This document shows, one piece after another, positions 32,401 through 46,621 of a stretch of 64,000 nucleotides of DNA (positions within the stretch are counted from its first letter, which is position 1; every line of letters starts with the position of its first letter). The translations under genes and the position numbers were made by a program. Source of the DNA: Chondrilla cf. caribensis. Taxonomy: Eukaryota; Porifera; Demospongiae; Chondrillida; Chondrillidae. The DNA lies in NCBI GenBank assembly GCA_964020155.1, contig OZ026554.1, forward strand, positions 3,002,827 through 3,066,826, written 5' to 3'. The notes beneath the pieces were generated by a model. The model ran no database searches. It saw nothing but the letters and a program-made list of their open reading frames with translations, and was not told the DNA's origin.

Positions 32401-34246
32401 GTAGGATAGGATAGGATAGGATAGGATATCTTATTTTAACTGGGGAGGCCACTAGCCCAATGGGCTACTACTAAGGCACCCAGTGAATAAATACAAGAAA
32501 AGACATGCTATGCATAATAATAATAATAAATAAATAAAAATAATAGTAATAATAATCCTGTATAACTTATAATTCAATTTGAAATGATTATAATTAGAAT
32601 ATGAGAATTAAAATAAATTACATAAATGAGTTAGGTTGTTAGGGAGTTAGTTGTGATCGAGCAGCTCTAATGAAGGAACTCAGAGAAGAGGCCCCCTTGA
32701 TGTCAGCAGGAAGAGAGTTCCATGTTAGGGGACCACTGAATGAAAAAGCCTTCCTTCCGTAGTTGGTGGATGGCAGGGGCAGTTGCAGGTTGTTGGTAGA
32801 GCTGAATCGTGTTTGGTGACGGTGTACAGTTGATGATTGGCGAATAAGGGGTCTTAGGTAACCAGGATCAAGTTTGTTCAGGCATTTGTAGACCTGAATC
32901 ACTGAGTGCAGGTCTCTTCTTGATTTTAGAGTGGGTAGATTTAGGGTGACTCTTAGTTGTGTGGCTGAAGTAGTCCTTGGTTGTTTCAAGATGATGCGAC
33001 ACGCGTAGTTCTGTAGTCTTTCTAGCTTCTGTGCTTGAGTGGCAGTGCAACCAGATGACCAAACGGTATCACAATAATCAAAGGTAGGGATTATGTAGCT
33101 GTTATAGAACATGAGGAGTATCTTCTTTGGTAGAAACCAGGACATGCGCCTTAGTAAGTTGATGCTCCTGGTGACCTTGGCAGTAATGTGCTGAATATGG
33201 TCGTCCCATGAAAGATGGTGGTTGATAATACATCCAAGGAGCTTGAAAGATTTGACTTGATCAATCAGTAAGTTGTTCAGGCTGACATTCAGGGGCTGGG
33301 TCCGTCTCTTCGGTTGATGAATCAGCATACATTTGGTTTTATTGATATTCAATTGAAGGTTGTTGCTAGACATCCAGTTGTGACAGTCCTTGAGTACTGA
33401 TGTCAGAGTGTTGCTGATTTCTGTCACAGTAGAGCCAATTACATAGATAGTTGCATCGTCTGCAAAGAGGACAGTAGTGGTGTTATTGGGACAGATAGAA
33501 GGAAGATCATTTATATGAATACTAAATAAATTTGGGCCGAGTATGGATCCCTGAGGTACTCCGGATTTGATGGAGAGTGGTGTTGATGTAGCTCCAGAAA
33601 CAGTAGTGGAATGCGTACGACCTGAGACATAGGAAGTGAGCCAGTTGATGGTGGATGATGAGAGGCCATAGGTGGGCAGTTTAGACAACAAGATGTTGTG
33701 GTCGACAGTGTCGAATGCCTTGGCTACATCAAGAAAGAGGACACCAATCATCATGCCTGAGTCCAAGGACCGGTACCATTCATCAACAGTCCGCAGAAGG
33801 GTAGAGGCCGTTGAGTGTTTCGACCGAAATCCAGATTGGAGAGGATGTAGTAGATGGTTCCGTTCAAGGTGACTAGCAAGTTGCTTTTGTGCTGTTTGTT
33901 CGATAATTTTACTACAGGTGGGAAGGAGGGAGATGGGTCGGTAATTGAAAAGGTCACACCTGTCACCACTCTTGTGGAGTGGTTTGACTAATGCATGTTT
34001 CCAGCCTGCTGGATAGTGACCTGTAGTAAAAGAGGAGTTTATGATGTTAGTTAAAGGGGGTGCAAGTAAGTGGGCAGACTCCTTCAGTAGTCTTGGAGGT
34101 ATGTTGTCAGGACCAGTTGCTTTCCTTGTATTCAGGCTAGAGAGTAGGTCTTGACATTCCTCAATGGAAACTGGTAGGAGGTCTAGCGTTTCCTCATATG
34201 TACAGGGCGTTATAACTACAGGATGGCTTACAGGCCCATTAGACAT
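32401..34246 (-). mobile_element. L2/CR1-type LINE, RT half, with (TATCC)n tail
   Basis: A 535-codon uninterrupted minus-strand frame (34246 to 32639) holds a reverse transcriptase. It contains NTRKATGPDNIPPRLLKESA, KPLHKSGD, YRPISLLPTCSKIIE, QSGFRSKHSTAS, VLFLDVAKAFDTVDHNILLS, SGVPQGSILGPNLFSIHIND, VLFADDATIYV and a C-terminal block NYACRIIL...WNSLPADI. This is the domain order and sequence style of L2/CR1-like LINEs. The 3' UTR ends in an ATT-rich tract (32515-32550), a GGGCTAGTGGCCTCCCC block, and a terminal (TATCC)n tract (32403-32428 on the plus strand as TAGGA). The 5' end joins, after only about 18 bases, the inverted endonuclease half starting at 34265. Confidence 0.95.
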
Positions 34247-34264
34247 GATTGACGTGATTGAAAA

Positions 34265-36130
34265 ATGGCGGCAGGCAGGATCCCTCCTCTCGTTGGTGTT
34301 ATGTATCTCTTCGTTGCTATCAATAATTTATTTTCAGCAAAGCCTATGTTGTTAAGAGCTGTACCCGGAGATCAAGATGCTATTCTTTGCGCCCCGATTC
34401 TCGAGCTTAATTATGTTGAATGCGTCCTTGTGTCCATCGGCCGGAACGGCTTTCACCTCCAATCCACACGCGCTACCGTATCGATCAATCAGTACAGATT
34501 TGGACCTGACAGAAGAGGAGATAAGTATAGACCAAATATACTATTTGTCTATCTTTGTCTGTTACTATCAGGTGACATTGAGCTTAACCCTGGACCGACC
34601 TATAAATACCCGTGCGTAAGGTGCGAAAAGCCCGTAAGAAGGAACCAGAAAGGAATCCAGTGTGACACCTGTGACCAATGGTACCACTCAAACTGTGTTC
34701 CTATCTCAGATGCTGAATACTTTAGATTATCTAATTGTGATGATGTCTTCTCGTGTGCATTGTGTAGTCTACCCCGTCTGTCTGAAAGCTTCTTCACTTG
34801 TTCATCGACCTCAACATCACCACCACCACCACCACCATCACTACCACCTCATCGCCCATCCAATTGTAACTCATCAGCTACCAACCTCCTTGTAGTACAC
34901 ATGAACATTAGAAGCCTTCTCCCTCACCTCGACGAGCTGAAGATCACAGTTGGAAAGCTGAAACCAGACATATTGGCGATATCGGAAAGCTGGCTTGACA
35001 ATACCATTCACGACAATGAAATTTCTATTGATGGCTATCATAGCACCAGGCATGATCGTGACAGACGTGGTGGAGGTACTATCATCTATACTAGAGACCA
35101 TTTATCAACCAAAATCACCTTCATTAGAAATTCAATGACCACATCCTATGATTCCATATGGCTTGAAGTTTGTCACAGCTCCCTACCTTCAACTCTTCTC
35201 ATAGGGTGCATTTATCGTCCACCCAGCTGTCCAGCACAGTCAACTACAATGATGTTTTCTGAAATAGAAGAAGCTCTCTCACTTAAACACCGTGTTATCA
35301 TCTGTGGGGACCTAAACATCAATCTACTTAATAGATCTCATCCCTCTTGTATTCAACTTACCAATTTCCTCGAGTCTCATAATCTTCATCAACCTATTAC
35401 CGCCCCAACTAGAATCACCAGCACCAGTAGTACCCTCATCGACGTCTTTCTTGTCTCAGACCATCACCTAATCGAATCCTCAGGGGTCTCGAACATTGCC
35501 ATCTCTGACCATTTGCTTATCCATCTCACACTGACGTGGAAACGGCCAAAAGCCAAATCCCTGATGATCACTAAGAGATCCTTCAAGCACTTCGACAGAT
35601 CTCACTTCCAATCAGATCTACAAAACATTCCCTGGTCAGTCTTAGACATCTTCGACTCACCCGACGACAAGCTCTATTGTTTTGAGATGCTATTTAATGG
35701 CTGTCTAGATGATCATGCCCCATGGAGGACATTTAGATCACGAAAGAAAAGGCTCCCTTGGATCACACCATCCATCCTCAAATCCATAGATCTTAGGAAT
35801 AAACTCTTAAAGCACTTCAAGCAACAGCCATGCCCAAATACCTGGTCCATCTACAAGCACCAGAGAAACCAAGTCACTCGGCTCTTACGTGACAGCAAAA
35901 AGCAGCACTTCACATCCCTTATTAATGGATCAGTGCCCCCCTCCAAACTATGGGATTGTCTTAAGAGTGCACTACCATCTGGTCCTTCATCTGTCGATGG
36001 ATTTCTGCATCAAGACCCTGCTGTGGTAGCAGAAACATTCAACAAACACTTCAACTCTGTATCATCTGCGTCATCAGTGTTAACAGTACTACCTACAAAG
36101 GATCCTAAGGTTCCTTTGAGCCATCTATGG
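34265..36130 (+). mobile_element. L2/CR1-type LINE, 5' half in inverted orientation: leader, 2A, PHD finger, endonuclease
   Basis: Plus-strand frame of about 620 codons, uninterrupted. Residues 1-99 are a leader with hydrophobic stretches. Residues 100-111 hold LLSGDIELNPGP, a 2A ribosome-skipping motif. Residues about 116-166 are a PHD-type zinc finger (CVRC, CDTC, WYHSNC, CALC). From about 210 there is an apurinic-like endonuclease: VHMNIRSLLPHLDELK, PDILAISESWLD, GGGTIIYTRDH, CGDLNINLLN and SDHLLIHLTL. The frame then runs toward the RT start (VAETFNKHFNSVSS) and is cut near 36130. It is the missing 5' part of the element whose RT half lies on the other strand at 32401-34246. Its end meets the alpha-galactosidase stop codon at 36135. 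Confidence 0.93.
34571..34597 (+). other. 2A ribosome-skipping motif in the LINE ORF
   Basis: Codons for GDIELNPGP, fitting the 2A consensus D-(V/I)-E-x-N-P-G-P. In the known mechanism the ribosome fails to join Gly to Pro and releases the upstream peptide. That would separate a ~110-residue leader from the PHD-endonuclease-RT protein. 2A-like motifs are known in some APE-type LINEs; activity here is inferred. Confidence 0.9.
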
Positions 36131-36571
36131 TCACTCATTTAGGAGTAAGTTTGAACATGACCACTCCATGAGGGGGTACAGAGCCGGGCACTTTCCCTGA
36201 CATCACTCCGGCATCCTTGTGGAGCCACAGGTCATGTGCCGAGGCCTGCTGGGATTGGAGACCAACGGTCTTGAAGTCTGTGGTGATGGTTGAAGTGTTG
36301 CTGTCGTCTAGGTTCAGCAGAATGACAGCAACCGAGCCTCCAGACAGGGGACCAGCCCACACTTGTTCTTTGGAGTCACTGCTGCTCCACACCATGTGAC
36401 CTTGAACACCTTTCGAGAGACAAAAGAAGTACTCAAACAAGTAGGGACAACTGATGAGCTAGATACAACACAGGTTTTTGCTCAGTAAGGGGAATTTCTA
36501 TCTGTGGAAGGAGGGGGAAGGGAATGCCCCCCCCCTCCTTGAAGTATTTGCCAAAATTGACTTATTAAACA

Positions 36572-36700
36572 TGCACACACACATACACACATGTATATTA
36601 TACACACATAGCCAACACACAAACACACACACAACAACACACACAAGCACACCACATACAGACACAAACACATACACGCATGCATGCATGCACACACTGA
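36572..36700. repeat. (CA)n-rich microsatellite inside the alpha-galactosidase intron
   Basis: ACACACA units mixed with CACATACA and a GCATGCATGCATGC block, lying between the last two GH27 exons. Confidence 0.85.
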
Positions 36701-38308
36701 AATTGTACACAGGCAGCAGCTGTATGATCCTCCAAACATACATCTTCTAATGAAATTCTGGATCATAGTAATATATTGTGAATTAACAAGTGTTATGATG
36801 TGTGAAACATACCCAAAGAATCTTGATTAACTGCAATCTTCGGAGTTACTCAATATTTCCAGTGTATCATTGGACATTGATGACATATCACAGCCAATCA
36901 ACAGAGGAGCCTTAGCCAAACACCAGAGACTGAAGTGTATCATGTACTCACTTTTTGACATTCCTCCGTTCCCAATCTCCAGCATGTCCGGGTCATTCCA
37001 TCTACCAGGACCAGTATAATTCCACCACTTGTCGTTTGCAAGAATCCTACCCACAAAGTACAACATAACAAACGACTCAAAGAAGACCCCTCACTTAAAC
37101 ACAAAGATCCACAATAGATACATTTACACATACTGCACACAGGTAGGTACATGTACTTACTAATCTTGTTCTTCCAGTTGTCCTGAATGCCCCTGTAGTC
37201 CTCCAGCTGTTACCAACAGCAGGTGCCCATGTAGCAGGGTCCTCCGCACCCCCTCACACAAAGAATACAAGATCGGCCGGCCAGTTTTATTCAAAACATC
37301 CCGCATTATGGGATAGCGAATCTTGACATCAATACCTTAAAGGTTGAAGTAAAAACTTTAAATCAATTCCAATTCTTGAGTTGTGCAAACAGGAAAGCAT
37401 CAAGAAAAGTGTGTCTATATCATGATAACCAAAAGGTTAAGACCAAAGTTAAAATCCATGTAATCAGGTGTCCTTGATTTCTTGGTATAGGAACACTGGT
37501 ATAGCAACACTGGCATAGCTGGAAGGACTGGTACAACAGCTGGGGTACAGGAGTAGTGGTATAGGAACAGTGGTTTGAACCAAAATGAACATGTAAGTAA
37601 AGACCACACTCATCACCACAACCAAGTGATCTATTTTCCCAGACTTGCAGGCTTGGGTGAATCCTTCATACATGTATGCATAATCTATTCAACTCACTAA
37701 GAGCAACATTCACACACCTTCACCATAGCAATTATCATACTTTAGATAATCAACCTGCCAAGAAGCATATGTCTCTGCATCGTTGGTTTCATACCCAAGA
37801 GAACCTGGATGACCTGTAACAGGACACGATACAAACATACATAATGTACGCAAGACAACAAAGTGAATATTAGGCCTGCATGTGTGAAAATTGCAATAAT
37901 ACGCAATAATATCATCATCCACTTCTATTATAATAGTGATAATGATAAAGAGTTGAGTGTTATTGTGAAACTCTAGCTTCCACTCTCGTTTACTTATAGA
38001 GAAATTGCATATGTTAACGTTTTTAGCTTAGACTATAGACTGGACCAATTTGTATATTGCTTATACACATACGTATGTACCTTTGTTAGTTTGATAGTCT
38101 TTTCCATCTAATTTTATCATGCATCAAATTAAGTATAATGTTTCGATCATATGATTATCGTGATAATAGTGATGAAATGCCTGTTATTAGGATGTAGGTT
38201 TGAGAATTATGCCACAAATGTATTTAATACATTATAATAACTCTCAACCTTTGAATATTACTGAGTGGATAAACGATATATATGTACAGTATAGTCTAAA
38301 TTGAAATA

Positions 38309-38467
38309 CAGTGGATACTCGTTAATCTGCTGCAATGTGTTTTCAAAGAATATGGTGGATTAACAAGTTTGGCGGATTAACTGGATATTCATCGGTACTG
38401 GTACATTATATTAGTACTGGGAAATTGTGGCGGATTAAAGGTTTGGTGGATTAACGTGAATTCACTG
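38309..38467. mobile_element. Tc1/mariner-pogo type MITE, 159 bp, in a GH27 intron
   Basis: Starts CAGTGGATACTCGTTAATCTG and ends GGATTAACGTGAATTCACTG, flanked by TA on both sides (38307-38308 and 38468-38469). Internal GGATTAACNNG motifs repeat the terminus. No coding capacity. Confidence 0.85.
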
Positions 38468-39329
38468 TAGCTCACCAATCAATTTGAAGGCTTCTCAAAT
38501 CTATAATTCTTATCTGAGGTACTTGCTATACAATAGCACCTTAAAGGAAGTAGTTGACAAAGTGTACATGAACCGAATGAAGTGTATGTGCTAACCAAGG
38601 GGTATACTAGATAAGTGTTTCACAGTAAATGTTAACCTAACTGGGAGTGTTTACTACAAACGTACAACAGTGGGACAATACTCTGGAATATTCACTGTGA
38701 GCAAAGACTGCAATAACTCCCAAATAGACATACTACAGAAACAACCCAAATGCAGATTAATTAAGTATATAATCCACTACATATGATGCTTGAGATTGTG
38801 TTCATATTTTTGTTATTTTAAGCACTCAATCCGTCTCAATAAGAAAAAACTATATGCAATTGAAATAATGATTTGAATTTACTACAATATTTGCATAATG
38901 ATTAGGGGAAGTTGCATGATTAAATGCAAGGTGTGATGTCAGGCTTATCACACCATAGGACGGGGTATTCAACTAGCTATGCATATCAGCCATGAACACA
39001 CACACCTGCACAAGTTCTCAACCCAGCAGAGCTGTAGAGACCAAACTTCAACCCCTTACTGTGGATGTACTGGATGAGGTCAGTCATGTTAGGGAAGGTG
39101 GTAGGATCAGATTGGATGGCACCGCTGGAACAGCGGCTCTTCTGCCAGCAATCATCGATATTGATATACTGATAGCCAACTTTATTCAGGCCACTAGATA
39201 CCTGTACACATGTCAAGCAGAGCAAAGCAATACATATTAACAGGTAATCCTGTATACATTCCACTATGTGTCACACAAGTATACACGCAGTTCATACGAA
39301 TGAATGTACATGTAAAAGATAAAACTAGG

Positions 39330-39780
39330 TAATTCCTACCACTTGTGAATAACCAGCACATGGGAACCAAGTGGCTGACTTCACTGTCAGGTAAGTTTCA
39401 GCCAAAGGGTATCGTTACCAGGTGAACACTGTAATAGCAAAAATAGCAGTAAATAGCTTCGTGTTTCGAAGCAGGAAAGGGTGTATTCCCAAATTACCGG
39501 AATATTACCGCGATCGGAATCACTCCACGTCCACTTCACCTTAGTATACCAGCCAACTCATTTGTCCTCATACAACCAACTCACGATTGCCAGTATCCAA
39601 GCAAACCACACGAAGTGGTTACTCACCATAGCATCAGCAGCACCACGGATCATGCCGTCATTCATGCACTCCACAGTGGAAGTGGTTTCAGGAATTCCAA
39701 CCCATTTGCGGGGTCCTAGCTAACCCATTATTCAACGATTGAGTGCCGCTTAGCACTGAGAAGACCAAGAAAACAACTAT
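39330..39780. repeat. Dispersed repeat, third copy of the 31.4 kb hairpin arm
   Basis: 39536-39765 matches the hairpin arms at 31437-31925 (CCAAGCAAACCACACGAAGT, ATAGCATCAGCAGCACCACG, CTAACCCATTATTCAACGAT). The stretch 39330-39530 resembles 1-235. The repeat sits where the first exon of the GH27 gene would be expected. Confidence 0.8.
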
Positions 39781-40041
39781 CCATGACTTTTCCACAGAAC
39801 GAGCTGACGAGTAACATCACGTCTTCCGCACTTTCCGCCCATGGCCCATGGGGCGTGTGCGGAGACGGGCTAGCTATACAGCTAGACTACGTTATGTAGC
39901 GAACTACCTTCGAGAAATCGCTTCTGTATACGAGTAATCTGGACCGGTTCCGTTCAACTCGCAGTCTAGCCAGCTGGACTATTCCATTCGATTGTACATG
40001 CAGGTTTTGCATTGTACATCTACCCCATACTTAAGTTCTAA

Positions 40042-43612
<3,571 letters not shown>

Positions 43613-44238
43613 TACAAGTATGGTATCCATATTATATATAGACAAATGGAATAAAACTTCAGCATCGAACCAAGTGTTTGCTTTATCTAATGTGTACTTT
43701 TGGATTCAATTGCATAATAATGGTATAATATTTGTTACGATCAATATTAATATTTATATCAGGGCTCTCATGTGCTTGTATGCTATGGCTGAAACCAATC
43801 AATAATCAACATTAAACCTATGAGTTGCAGTCTGTTGTGCTTTATACGTAGGTATGATTAAAATTCCTTCCACGTATTGTTATTATATGTATTTTGTAAT
43901 TCTGAAGATGAGCGGTTTTCCCAATGTTGTATACTAAGTTTAAGTTTGCAAAGTTTGCACAAGTTACATATTACATAGAAAGTGCATCCAGAGTGAGCTC
44001 GAGGACACTACGCTCTTGTATGAATAAACTTGAAAAGTGAATAAATATAATATTATTATGCTTGGCAGAAGCTATACATTTGATGTATTGGGCATTGGGT
44101 TATACATTCGATCTGTTCAATGGTTGAAAATGAGAATAGATTATTAATTGTAATGTATAATACTATAGCAATAATATAAGTTCATTATGCAATCCTATCT
44201 AGACGTGTTGTTATAATTCCACTGTTCAAGTAATAAAG
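43613..44238. other. Intergenic between DECR1 and the fasciclin gene (tail to tail)
   Basis: AT-rich 3' flanks with AATAAA near 43650 (plus). No exon recognised. Confidence 0.5.
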
Positions 44239-45718
44239 CTACTTGCATGGTCCAAGGATGTCTTCTTTTGGAAGGATTACACCATCAATAAGATGAACCA
44301 CTCCATTGAGAGCTGGCACATCTGCCATCACAACTTTTGCTGATTGCACCATAACTTCATTACCACTAGTTGTAACAGTGATTGTGCTACCCTCGAGGCT
44401 GGTAATAGATTGATAGGTAACAAGATCTCTAGCAAAGTATACCTTTGGAGCAACATGATACTCCAACACTTTCACCAAATACTCCTTGTTGGCAGGTTCT
44501 AAAAGGCAGTTAACTACTTTTTGAATCTTTTGGAAAGCAGAGTTCATTGGTGCAAAGACAGTAAGGGATGTATCAGTATTGTTGAGAGCATCCACTAGTC
44601 CAGCTGCTTTCACTGCTGCTACAAGTGTGGAAAGCTCAGGTACAGTGATGGCCTCTTCCACAATTGTCCTGTTGCCATGAAGAATCACCCTGTCGATCTT
44701 ATGTACCACCCCATTACCAGCCTTGCATGCATCAGCCCCAGTGACTTTACCTTCATCAGCAAAAACACTCATCTATGAAGAATGCAACAAACAAAACTAT
44801 TTTAACTCATGGACTACCAAGCCTGATATTAATAATATTGAATATTATTACAATGGATTTTCCCATTTTTGTATAAATTATTTATAAAAATCCATGTACT
44901 TACATCTTATTAATGTAATATACACATCAATTATTGTTGACTACACAATGTCAATTTATACCCAATCGTGCTAGCTATTATGTGAACACTACTTGAAAAT
45001 TGATAATAATATAAACCTGGTACTTCATGGCCTATCATAGAATTTGGTATTCGTATAGAAACAAGCAATGCATAATGTACTATAGTGTACTTATAATAAA
45101 TATACTGAAGAACTTACATCTTGACCAAATGAAATGTGAATATTGGCTTTGTTGGCTTCTAACGTTGGGAGTCTTTCATTATCTTTCAGCTGAGCAGCCA
45201 TGACTTCAGTGCCCAGTGCATGCCCCAAAATAACCTGAGCTAACAGTTTTGGGTTGTTCTGCAATCTTTCCCTAACTGCAGGTGGAAGCATCTGGAAGGC
45301 ATCATTCGTTGGTGCAAACACAGTAAGTGTGGCTGAAGGGTTTGATAGAGCTTGGACCAATCCTGCTTTTGTGGCAAATTGGACAAGGGTGGAGAAGTCA
45401 GGATCTTTCTGAAGACAATCAACCACTGTATCCATTGGTGCCCCAGTCTCGGTCTTCCCTAATGACAGTAAATAGAATAAGTGAATAATATTCAATAGGG
45501 CATGTAGCTGAGTATAGCTACATGCGAGTAAGCAAGTATGGATTGAATAGAGCTAGAGGCCTATAATACTGTATATGCGAAATCTCACATGCGTAAGCTC
45601 TCAAATTAGCTTCCAAGGCATTCTTTGGTGCTTTTCCATACTTCCAATCAAGGTTATGGGGTAACGTAGCAACAGCTAGAACAAGACCCAATGTTACAAG
45701 AGCTACTTTCACTATCAT
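44239..45718 (-). CDS. Secreted protein with two fasciclin (FAS1) domains, 334 aa, three exons
   Basis: FAS1 domains are extracellular adhesion modules, as in periostin/TGFBI and many invertebrate and microbial proteins. Coding exons are 45589-45718, 45118-45458 and 44239-44772, GT..AG throughout, in frame (1,005 nt). The ATG at 45718 opens a signal peptide (MIVKVALVTLGLVLAVAT). The frame is open further 5' but the codon at 45727 is TTG, so I chose 45718. Domain 1 spans exon 2 and the start of exon 3: DFSTLVQFATKAGLVQAL, ATLTVFAPTNDAFQMLPP, VILGHAL, and VVHKIDRVI in exon 3. Domain 2: ELSTLVAAVKAAGLVDALNN, SLTVFAPMNSAFQKI, LEYHVAP and GVVHLIDGVILP. There is no GPI or membrane segment at the C-terminus (DILGPCK). 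Likely a small secreted matrix protein; no more specific name is justified. Confidence 0.92.
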
Positions 45719-46621
45719 CTTTGTCAAATGTTCTTTCTCAGTGGATTCAATTTCTTACAATAATTGCTTTAGCTGTCTAAATACTTCTATTTTATATGTT
45801 ATAGATTATGAAGTGTTACATCATACACAGTAACAATTTGCCATGTGTGCCTGATCATCACTAAGTATTACACCCATTACGTAACAAACACTAGTCACCT
45901 GACAACTAATGGACAATTTTATTGGCATGCTAATAGCTACAATCCTAAACAGCTTGGCTGTGCTTATGTAATAATGATAATATTCCAAGTGTGATCACAT
46001 CATGTGCTCCTAATGAATATGATTATTGAACAGCCAGTGCACTGCTTCTGTTAGGTCAGGTTATGTCATGCCAAACCCATGTTACATAATGTGGTGTAAC
46101 TCCTGTATAACTGTATACCTGGTATTGGGTATGGAACTCTCATCTAAACTGTACGTAGCTGGAAGCTTTAACTTTAGGCTACTTTTAAGGTATCCAGAAG
46201 AGAGAAATTGGTACATTATAAATGAATATAATGAATTTAATAGCATGCATAATGGTGAATTATTATTCTCAGATTGTTGTACAGTGGAACTTCTCTATTA
46301 AGGAGACTTTGGGCAGGCATAAAGGTTTAGAGATGCAATTCATGAATGGATAAATCAGGTCATAATGACAGACTCTACCATATTCTGTAATTTCATTTGC
46401 TAGGGTGGAGGAAGTAATATCTATGCCCTAGTTTATGATACAATCAACCAGGTAACTAGTAATAAATTGTAGGGAAAGAGTCTGGTTTCGAGACTAGTCG
46501 GCCCCACACCCTTTTCCTCAATACTCAAGCAAAAAAATGGCGGAACGAGGGTAGGCTACGTGAGACTAGACCAAACCTCCACGCAATACACCATAATATT
46601 GCGTATTAAGCGCGGGAAGTT
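45719..46621. other. Intergenic between divergent fasciclin and POLA2 genes
   Basis: Holds a one-sided pogo-type terminus (TACAGTGGAACTTCTCTATTAAGGAG near 46281) and then the POLA2 promoter region. No exon recognised. Confidence 0.5.
46610..46618. promoter_or_regulatory. E2F-like site just upstream of the POLA2 start
   Basis: GCGCGGGAA (reverse complement TTCCCGCGC) fits the E2F core TTSSCGC and ends three bases before the POLA2 ATG. Replication genes are classic E2F targets, so the match is meaningful, though untested here. Confidence 0.55.

Larger units (their letters stand above)
36135..39201 (-). pseudogene. GH27 alpha-galactosidase locus with frame breaks and no first exon
   Basis: Family GH27 lysosomal-type alpha-galactosidase / alpha-N-acetylgalactosaminidase, a TIM-barrel retaining enzyme. 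Exons on the minus strand: 39006-39201 (SGLNKVGYQYINIDDCWQ, YIHSKGLKFGLYSSAGLRTC); 37718-37813 (GHPGSLGYE, then [13 protein letters not shown] with the nucleophile Asp); 37161-37335 (VKIRYPIMRDVLNKTGRPIL, YSLCE); 36813-37046 ([20 protein letters not shown] with the acid/base Asp, [14 protein letters not shown]); 36135-36409 (VQGHMVWSSSDSKEQVWAGP to VVMFKLTPK). Exon 37161-37335 needs frame changes at a GAGGGGG run and again at CAGGGGC to follow the family sequence. Exon 36813-37046 needs another before [10 protein letters not shown]. The conserved MGWNSWN exon is not found up to 40041. It could be an active gene only if these indels are sequencing errors and a distant first exon exists. Confidence 0.8.

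Noticed and set aside
45719..45727. A start at 45727 for the fasciclin protein
   Set aside because: The codon there is TTG. The ATG at 45718 directly precedes a good signal peptide.
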